From assembly GCF_905163445.1 (NCBI RefSeq), contig NC_053183.1:9176001-9240000 (forward strand): DNA of 64,000 nt, written 5' to 3'. Under the pieces are notes generated by a model. It worked only from the letters and a program-made list of their open reading frames with translations, was not told the DNA's origin and searched no databases. The stretch's first letter is position 1. The number at the start of each line of letters is the position of its first letter. This document shows positions 58,155 to 64,000 of the stretch, piece after piece. The DNA is from Pararge aegeria. Lineage: Eukaryota > Arthropoda > Insecta > Lepidoptera > Nymphalidae. The position numbers and the translations under genes are program-made.

Positions 58155-58843
58155 TCATATAAACTTTTGTTCTATGATTTTTCTGAGGTTAAATAAATTT
58201 ATGTCAATAAACATCAAGAAAGAGGCTTTTATTTTAATAAATAACAAGAAATGCCCATAGCTTAAGATCGTTATAACTCCCTGGAGCGATTAAACAAACT
58301 AATCGCGTAACTTGTTAGTAACAACTATTGTCCAGACCACTGCGTTACGGAGATGAACAATTCCATTTTCGAGAAAACTAACTTTTCACTTGCACCACTG
58401 AGATTAATCGGAAGTTTTCATGAACTATTAAATCTAGAATTACATTTCATCTTTGTTTGAAATAATTGTTTCAGGAAATCTGTAAATTGTAATAAAATAT
58501 ATACACATATACTATTTATTTATTTTATGCTTCTATACAATCATATTATTTTATTCATTTAATTTACTTTTTCTTCATTTTATGTAGTTAATAAATGTCA
58601 GCTTTTTATGGTAACATAAAATATTACACACACATCTTTAAAATTGTTTTGATGGCCTGAATGAAATTTTATACATATGCTACACTGGATATACATTTTC
58701 TTGTTGGTGTAGTTATAAGCTAGTTTAACACTATTTATTTGACTTAACATTTAGCTTACAGTAGCTGAACATTTTATCTTCATGCTGTATAAGCAAGTTT
58801 AAATGGTTTAAATGGTAAAATAAATAAATTTATGTTTATATAT
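58155..58843. other. AT-rich target sequence of the LTR element
   Basis: No feature recognised. 58840-58843 is 'atat', the proposed target duplication, matching 62270-62273. Confidence 0.5.
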
Positions 58844-59162
58844 TTTTAGGAACCAGAGGTAAAATTTTAATAAAAAAAAACAAATCATGACTACACACAC
58901 ATATATGTTTAGTAGAAGCAAGAGTTTACACGGAACTAATAAAACAGATAACTTATTTAAAGAAATTCAATTTATAAATCTAATTTACAACAAAAACAAA
59001 ATGAGCAGGTTGACTTTCCAAACGGACAGGGGTCCCCCTTAAACTAGTTGACGGTACCCGAAGATTCTCTCGAATGAAGCGCGCACCGCCTTTTATAGTC
59101 TCTAACACCACCACTACGCGTTGTCCCCTCCACGATGACGTGTTGTGACGATTTCTCCAACA
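58844..59162 (-). repeat. 3' LTR
   Basis: Identical to 61951-62269. Carries a TATA box on the minus strand. Confidence 0.93.
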
Positions 59163-59454
59163 CGGCCTCTCCTGACTGGAGGACGTCCTCGTGCTCCGTT
59201 GTCTCATGCTGCTGGATGCCCGCAGAGCAGTAGGGCACGGGCTCCGCAGTACGTTCACGAGGCACATTGTTGCTCCTGGCAGCTTGCTCAGGCGTGGACT
59301 CCATATTGTCATCATCGTCTGCACCTGAGAACATAAAGCATATCGGATTGGGACCTCCGTGATTACCAAGGACACATCGACCCGTGATCGATCCATGGTC
59401 CATCACAAACAAATACCAGAGAGGAAGCACGACGTTAGCTATCTCGTATAGCAA
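59044..59454 (-). pseudogene. Possible C-terminal tail of a gypsy-type polyprotein
   Basis: A 136-codon minus-strand frame ending inside the 3' LTR. Its middle is acidic and low in hydrophobics (near 'GADDDDNMESTPEQ' and 'ETTEHEDVLQSGEAVLEKS'), as polyprotein tails of some gypsy elements are. Its first part runs into the hairpin array, so its start is not credible. A second overlapping frame (59396 to 58980) is equally open. Weak call. Confidence 0.25.
59089..59097 (-). promoter_or_regulatory. TATA box in the 3' LTR
   Basis: The minus strand reads TATAAAAGG. The same site in the 5' LTR, at 62196-62204, would drive the element's transcription toward gag. Confidence 0.6.
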
Positions 59455-59663
59455 GGAACATAGGCTCGACGTTAGCTTATTTCCTACATCAGCTCACCTA
59501 CATGTCATAGGCACGACGTTAGCTTAACATGAGGCTCTCACGAATGGTAGAGGCGCGACGTTAGCATACCACTTCCGAATAAACCACATAGCATATGCAC
59601 GACGTTAGCGTACTATGCGGTCTTCATCATAGTGTAACAGAGGCACGACGTTAGCTTGTACAC
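59419..59663. repeat. Array of six hairpins with a conserved apical motif
   Basis: Six copies of GNNCGACGTTAGC (13 bp) start at 59427, 59464, 59511, 59553, 59597 and 59643. Each is the top of a hairpin whose outer stem differs from the others: GAGA/TCTC, GGAA/TTCC, CATGT/ACATG, TGGTA/TACCA, CATAG/CTATG, GTGTA/TACAC. Between the outer stem and an inner stem of 2-5 bp lies a bulge, with 'CA' in four copies. Linkers are 9-16 nt. The apical loop NCGACGTTA contains the palindrome ACGT. Inner pairs include G-T and T-G on the plus strand (A-C on the minus), so a plus-strand (antisense) RNA would fold slightly better. It is not coding: copy spacing (37, 47, 42, 44, 46) breaks frame. Confidence 0.85.
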
Positions 59664-59941
59664 ACAAATAACACAAGCTCCCCCTCGAAGAAGGCAGCAC
59701 ACGTGTCAGGAGTCCATTCCCCTCGCCATGGCACCATAAATTCTGCCGTAGCCCGGGTCGCCTTTCCACACGAGCCTGCCAGCATTTGCAGCTCGACGCG
59801 ACCGGAAGCGCCTTGACCACACAGTAAGTCGTATGGTATGTGCCCGCGCATGCCAGAGTCGGGCTTGCCAGTCGCTTGTGCCTGCTTGATCAAAAAAAAA
59901 ACAAATGAAGGCACAAAAAGTCTTCTCCTACTGCAGTGTAC
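59664..59941. other. Internal gypsy region between RNase H and hairpin array
   Basis: Occupies the place where integrase would follow RNase H, but no zinc-finger (HHCC) or DDE core motif is visible in any frame. Minus-strand frames 59605-59820 and 59651-59914 are not integrase-like. I take it as non-coding remainder or as sequence brought in by the deletion. Confidence 0.5.
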
Positions 59942-60850
59942 TTATAACAGAGAGGGTCCCTCTTTCGAACGTAATGACTGGAGTCTAGTCTCATATCTGC
60001 TAGTTTGAAGTAATTTCTGGGACTCTTCATCAGCAGGCTGTGCTATTTGTGACCAGTTCTGTTGTTTGCGTGCTTCACATACAACAATCGGATTGCGGCT
60101 CAAATAGTCAGCATTCGACATGGAGGTGCCCTTGCGGTATTCTAAGGTGAAATTAAAATCCTGCAAATATATCCACCATCTGGCTACACGCGGCAGTAGG
60201 TCTTTCTTTCGTTGCGTGGCTTTTAGTGCATTACAGTCTGTAACGACAGTAAAGTGAACGCCAACCAGATAGTGTCGGAAAATTTGCAAGGCCTTAACGA
60301 CAGCCAAGGTCTCGAGCTCATAGGAATGGTACCTTGGCTCAGCACCTTGAGTCCGTTTACTGAAGTATGTGACTCCTCGCTTATACACCTTTTTATGAAC
60401 CTGAAGAAGTACTGCACCATAACCAATGAAACTAGCATCCTTATGGACTTCGCTAGGCAAAACAAGATCGTAAATGGCTAAGACAGGCTCGCTTGTTAGT
60501 TGCGAGATAATATCTTGCCGTGCTTCTTCTTATTCACTACCCCTTACGAAAGGAACGCCTTTGTTTGTAAGTCCAGTAATAGGTGCAGTCTTAGTAGCAA
60601 ATTCCGCTATATATCGACTGAAGTAACTAGCTAACCCTAAATATTGGCGAACCTGCAAGATGGTCTTTGGGATGGGAGCCTAAACTAAGGCTTGGACTTT
60701 TTGTTCGCTCGGCTGCACCTGACCATGACTGATAGTCAGTCCCAAATATTCTATTTTAGTACACAAAAAAAGAGCATTTCTTTAGGTTAATAGAAAAACC
60801 AGAATCTGTCAGTGTATCAGAGTTAGTACTCATGACATCTGTATAAAATA
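59942..60850 (-). pseudogene. Gypsy pol remnant: reverse transcriptase end plus RNase H
   Basis: A minus-strand reading enters in the reverse transcriptase thumb ('DTLTDSGFSINLKKCSFF'), continues (after a frame change near 60750) through 'LGLTISHGQVQPSEQK' and 'QYLGLASYFSRYIAEFATK', then RNase H with 'HKDASFIGYGAVLLQ', 'YELETLAVVKALQIFRHYL', 'VVTDCNAL' and 'SNADYLSRNP'. The RNase H acidic residues are all present. In-frame stops are TAG at 60680-60682 and TAA at 60530-60532. Palm motifs including the YXDD box are missing through the deletion on the gag side. The frame ends at 59942, just where the integrase linker would begin. Confidence 0.88.
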
Positions 60851-61524
60851 CTTGCAATACCCGGTATCCTAGGGCACAATGGTTTAAACTTTTTCTTAAA
60901 ATTGCTCCAACTACGGTCATTGGTGACCCACTCATTGAGCCAAGTCCTAGCATCCCCTTTAAGACAGTTGCCGATGCGAGAAAGACACTCGTTATCGTCC
61001 CAATAGTTTGTACTCTTAGCACGTTCAACTTCCTCGCACCAGATGTCTATATCGTGGATGCTTGGATCGAAATTGGATATGTAATAAGATTGGTTGGATC
61101 TCACCGTCGTATTGATTGAACCTATCGCCTCGATGATACGATCGGTTCCGCTGGCATCGCGGTCCGTCATTGCGCTCACAGGACGCCCTGGCGAAGACGG
61201 CATAGCAGACTCTCGACCCTCCACCACAGACCTCCGTTGCTCAGCTACAGTCGCGGTCACAGGTCGCAGCCGTGGTGGCGACAGCGCAGGCAAACAGTCA
61301 GCGTTCGGTCCATGGAGTCGCGGCGGTGAGGAGCGGCGTTGCCCTTCTAATGCAATTAAACGATTTTGAAGTTGTTGCATTTGTTCGATTAACTCTTTAT
61401 TAGGGGAATTATGCAGTTTTGAAGTAAGTCTAGAATGCTACCTTCGACGCCTACGGCCAGAATCATGGTGCGGTACCATGCCCGGAAAGCGAGGCGCGGT
61501 ATCTAGAGAGACTTCTCCTTTCAT
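60823..61524 (-). pseudogene. Gypsy gag remnant
   Basis: An ATG at 61522-61524 opens a minus-strand frame that reaches an in-frame TAG at 61438-61440 (after 28 codons ending in an Arg run) and continues in the same frame to 60823. It contains a short coiled-coil-like stretch ('KELIEQMQQLQNRLIALEGQ'), a Pro/Arg-rich linker and a capsid-like domain ('YYISNFDPSIHDIDIWCEE', 'CLKGDARTWLNEW', 'WSNFKKKFK'). The frame is joined to the reverse-transcriptase end near 60870 by the large internal deletion, so nucleocapsid and protease are absent. The capsid forms the cytoplasmic particle in intact relatives (family knowledge); this one cannot be whole. Confidence 0.8.
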
Positions 61525-61950
61525 GACCTTGATTTGACATTTTCTTTACTGTAGGTAACAGTAAATTACGAAATATAAGCAAGAACTAGGCCCAATACAA
61601 ATAAACTTTTATGCGGGTAGGTAGGCTATTATAGCAAAATAGCGAGATAGGCCAAAAGTAACGCTAAATTTGAATTCACAAATCTATTTGAAAATCACGC
61701 ACAATTATATTGAAAATAGCTGTAGGTAGTTAGCAAATAAATAAAAAAAGGAAGTACTCACCAGGGTTTCAGCTACGTATACTTTACCATCTAATAACTT
61801 AGACAGCACACTACTTACGTAATAAGGGACATTTAAACTTCAATTTTCAAACGCAACGAAAAAAAGTAATTTGAATAGTCAAACTGCCGCAGGTATTTCA
61901 GGAAAGCAAAGCAAATTAGGTCACGTGATATTTTCAAATCCCACAACTGA
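61525..61950 (-). other. Gypsy leader between 5' LTR and gag
   Basis: AT-rich with no frame. On the minus strand, sequence just after the LTR reads 'tcagttgtgggatttgaaaa'. A TGG occurs 7 bases in, but I could not match a tRNA 3' end with confidence. Confidence 0.5.
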
Positions 61951-62269
61951 TTTTAGGAACCAGAGGTAAAATTTTAATAAAAAAAAACAAATCATGACTA
62001 CACACACATATATGTTTAGTAGAAGCAAGAGTTTACACGGAACTAATAAAACAGATAACTTATTTAAAGAAATTCAATTTATAAATCTAATTTACAACAA
62101 AAACAAAATGAGCAGGTTGACTTTCCAAACGGACAGGGGTCCCCCTTAAACTAGTTGACGGTACCCGAAGATTCTCTCGAATGAAGCGCGCACCGCCTTT
62201 TATAGTCTCTAACACCACCACTACGCGTTGTCCCCTCCACGATGACGTGTTGTGACGATTTCTCCAACA
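61951..62269 (-). repeat. 5' LTR
   Basis: Identical to 58844-59162. The TATAAAAGG box is at 62196-62204 (minus strand). Followed on the right by 'atat'. Confidence 0.93.
62196..62204 (-). promoter_or_regulatory. TATA box in the 5' LTR
   Basis: TATAAAAGG on the minus strand, about 245 bases before the LTR end and so well placed to be the promoter of the element. The likely start of RNA is about 25-30 bases further along the minus strand. Confidence 0.65.
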
Positions 62270-62461
62270 ATATATAATATTCCGGTCAGTTATAAAGACA
62301 GAATAGCTTAAAGCTTCATTCTATACAAAATAGCTTTTAGCTATTCTGTTTTTAAATGAACAACATACAATTATTAAGTGATCAAAGCGCTGTAAAGGAG
62401 CCCGTTGAATAATATTTGGGTAATGTTAGAAACTTTGTATTTAAAGAAACGTGAGATAAAA

Positions 62462-62662
62462 TCCTTACTAACGTAATAAATGTGAAAGTGTGTTCGTTTG
62501 TATGTTTCTTTGTTCGTCCTAACTACCAACCAATCAAGTTAATTTTTACCATTGACATAGTTGAAAGAACGAATTGTAACAAAGTCTATTTTTTATCCCA
62601 GAAAACATTCGGGATTTATAAAAAGTCGATAAACGAAGACGAAGATCGCGGGCAGCCGCTAG
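62462..62662 (+). mobile_element. Helitron-like non-autonomous element, copy 3 (short)
   Basis: Begins 'tccttactaacgtaataaat' after an A and ends 'gatcgcgggcagccgctag' before a T: exactly the Helitron insertion pattern. 'tctattttttatccc' is the family's internal phrase. At 201 bp it is the smallest complete copy here. Confidence 0.75.
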
Positions 62663-63319
62663 TTATTGAATAGTATAGTGTAAACAACAAATAGGCAGAC
62701 GATAAAAAATCAATCTAATGCAAAATCTTCACATCACATAATGAAATGAGTATAGCCATCGTTACTAGCTAAATTTGGAAAAGGAAACACAAGTGAATTT
62801 CGTTTTGAAGATTTTGTACTTATAACCATTAACCACACGAATACAAGTTATATATTCTACAACGAAACTCGCATTAAACAAGAGAAATTTACTAATTATA
62901 TGTTTACCTACAAGCGATAATAAGAACGAAATTGTGTACACAAAATCTTTCTTAAACACAAAATAAGTTACATAAAAACAAAAAAAAAAGAACGACGCAC
63001 CAAAATTACGGGAGCTTTTGGTCACAAAGTATTAGCGGTGTAAAAATGGTCGTTACAACTCAGCTCCGTAGCAATACAAGCGATAAAACAAACTAATCAA
63101 AACGCGGAACTTTTACTAAGAGCTATTGTCCTGTCCACCGAGCTTTGCGGGACTGAAGAATTACAGTTTCTGAAAAGAAAACTTTTAATTCAAAAACATT
63201 GAGATCAGTTGGATTATTTTTGAGAATTTGGCAACTCAAACCGGGCGTGAAACTTGTAAAGCTTCAATTTTGTATTTTCCTTTAAAGTAATTATTGACGG
63301 ACCAAGTATGTGGACGGTC
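62663..63319. other. Unannotated AT-rich stretch
   Basis: The minus frame 62765-63025 (86 codons) is Phe/Lys-rich with no domain. 63080-63240 resembles 58280-58440 in wording ('aacaaactaatc', 'ctattgtc', 'gaagaattacagttt', 'attgagat', 'agttttcat'), suggesting one diverged repeat present twice in the same orientation. Confidence 0.45.
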
Positions 63320-63515
63320 ATGTAAGGAACACCGTCTTACTAAGTGCCGCCCTGTGTAAATCAACTTGAGGCATAGTGTCAATGGTTGTAGTTACACCGG
63401 CAACCAAGCCCTTAAAACCGGAACGCAGCATGGCAACATGCTTCTTTGCGACAGAAATAAGCAAGCGGTAGTACTTTCACGGACAAGCTCTGTCACAAAA
63501 ACCTCTACTACTACT
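63320..63515 (+). repeat. Dispersed repeat, family E, copy 3
   Basis: 'gtgccgccctgtgtaaatc', 'acaccggcaaccaagccctt', 'gcgacagaaataagcaagcg' and 'acctctactactactaaa' follow the order at 41630-41925. The 5' third of the family is missing. Confidence 0.68.
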
Positions 63516-63537
63516 AAATGTTATATATAATGTTATA

Positions 63538-63585
63538 TAATGAGAAATGCTAATAATATCCGTATATTATTACCATTTCTCATTA
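63538..63585. repeat. 22-bp inverted repeat (one mismatch) with 4-nt loop
   Basis: 63538-63559 pairs with 63564-63585 at 21 of 22 positions around 'ccgt'; arms start 'taatgagaaatg'. Directly follows the family E repeat. Confidence 0.85.
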
Positions 63586-63927
63586 CCGGTCGCCATATTT
63601 TTTTACTTGCTCGATTTATAATATCCTTCCGATACTTACCTATGACTAATAATGTTTCAACTATAATAACATAGAAGTAACTAGCGCAATAAATCTAATG
63701 GAATAATCGTTTTACCAGCTCTTCAATATGCTCGAGTTCCCATTATGCGGACGAACAAAGGAGATTAACTCCCTTTACGATGCTCTAAGAAGATTGTGAT
63801 AAATCCGATAGGTGAAACTTTTGCAGCATACATCGTTAATAGTTAAGCGGGTATTACTTTACTTTACTTTACTGAGATAATATGTTGGCAAATAATGTTA
63901 AATAATTATCTATGGTAAATAATTTCG
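63586..63927. other. Unannotated stretch
   Basis: Contains a small 'actttactttacttt' run near 63857. Nothing else recognised. Confidence 0.45.
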
Positions 63928-64000
63928 CAGGCGCAGTGGGCAGCGACCCAGTTTTCTGAGTCCAAGGCCGTGGGTTCGATTCCCACAACTGGAAAATGTT
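63928..64000 (+). mobile_element. tRNA-derived SINE, family A, copy 5 (cut by window end)
   Basis: 'caggcgcagtgggcagcgac', 'gagtccaaggccgtgggttc' and 'gattcccacaactgg' match the head of the copy at 8446. The A box and B box are intact. The first few bases of the head ('ggccgattgg') are replaced by other sequence, so it is slightly 5'-truncated. Confidence 0.85.

Larger units (their letters stand above)
58844..62269 (-). mobile_element. Ty3/gypsy-type LTR retrotransposon, internally deleted
   Basis: Two 319-bp direct repeats (58844-59162 and 61951-62269) are identical base for base by my reading and enclose gag and pol remnants on the minus strand. Flanking 'atat' on both sides fits a 4-bp target duplication. 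On the coding strand the order is LTR, gag, end of reverse transcriptase, RNase H, a hairpin array, LTR. Protease, most of reverse transcriptase and integrase are missing. A short purine run ('aggagagg') precedes the 3' LTR. The LTR starts TGTTGG but ends CCTAAAA, not CA, so the 3' edge is less sure. A primer-binding site could not be assigned. Confidence 0.88.

Noticed and set aside
59419..59663. CRISPR array or integron attC array
   Set aside because: The repeated word is only 13 bp, spacing is irregular, arms change between copies, the context is an insect LTR element and no cas or integrase gene is present.
59419..59663. Protein-coding tandem repeat (the minus strand reads A-N-V-V in several copies)
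   Set aside because: The distances between copies (37, 47, 42, 44, 46) are mostly not multiples of three and stops occur between copies, so no single frame joins them.
59651..59914. 87-codon minus frame as gypsy integrase
   Set aside because: No HHCC or DDE motif and no similarity to integrase that I recognise.
63928..64000. tRNA gene at the window end
   Set aside because: Same SINE head as at 8446, 1698 and 24217.

Overview
The window looks like non-coding nuclear DNA of a lepidopteran insect (butterfly or moth). It is AT-rich and nearly gene-free. It is built from repeats typical of that order: several families of tRNA-derived SINEs, short Helitron-like elements (5' TC with a 'tactaatattataaa' head, 3' end CTAG followed by T), RTE-type LINE tails, a mariner-like transposon and a Ty3/gypsy-type LTR element. 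The assignment rests on recalled repeat families, not on a database search. No rRNA, genuine tRNA or bacterial-type gene was seen.

Layout. 1-41 kb is intergenic or intronic sequence carrying old repeats: SINEs near 1.7, 2.6, 5.6, 7.8, 8.5, 11.0, 17.7, 24.1, 29.1, 33.3, 37.6, 38.3 and 40.8 kb, Helitron-like ends, RTE fragments and a 13-unit minisatellite at 22.3-22.8 kb. A single segment at 41231-41476 has the form of a real host exon: an open frame between a strong acceptor and a strong donor. At 45.4-46.7 kb lies a complete mariner-like element, with an intact transposase, 30-bp terminal repeats and TA duplications. From 52.1 to 62.7 kb transposons are packed tightly: a nearly complete LINE with an open 1064-codon endonuclease/reverse transcriptase frame (52.1-56.2 kb), two RTE fragments on the other strand (56.4-57.9 kb), a Helitron-like 3' end, a gypsy-type element with identical LTRs (58.8-62.3 kb) and a small Helitron-like element (62.5-62.7 kb). 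The window ends inside another SINE.

Most notable observation. Inside the gypsy-type element, where integrase would be expected, 59419-59663 holds six tandem hairpins. All six share the motif GNNCGACGTTAGC in the apical part. Their outer stems differ completely in sequence, yet each is self-complementary. This covariation points to selection on structure. The element has lost protease, most of reverse transcriptase and integrase and carries stop codons in gag and pol, but its two LTRs are identical over 319 bp. It therefore appears to have moved recently with proteins supplied in trans, and the hairpin array is a candidate cis-acting signal.

Other items worth checking are several near-perfect snap-back hairpins (17-39 bp stems) at 4.6, 24.0, 42.5, 44.3, 51.4 and 63.5 kb, the LINE frame that lacks an ATG at its conserved N-terminus, and the mariner catalytic spacing of 36 residues. 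All comparisons were made by eye.
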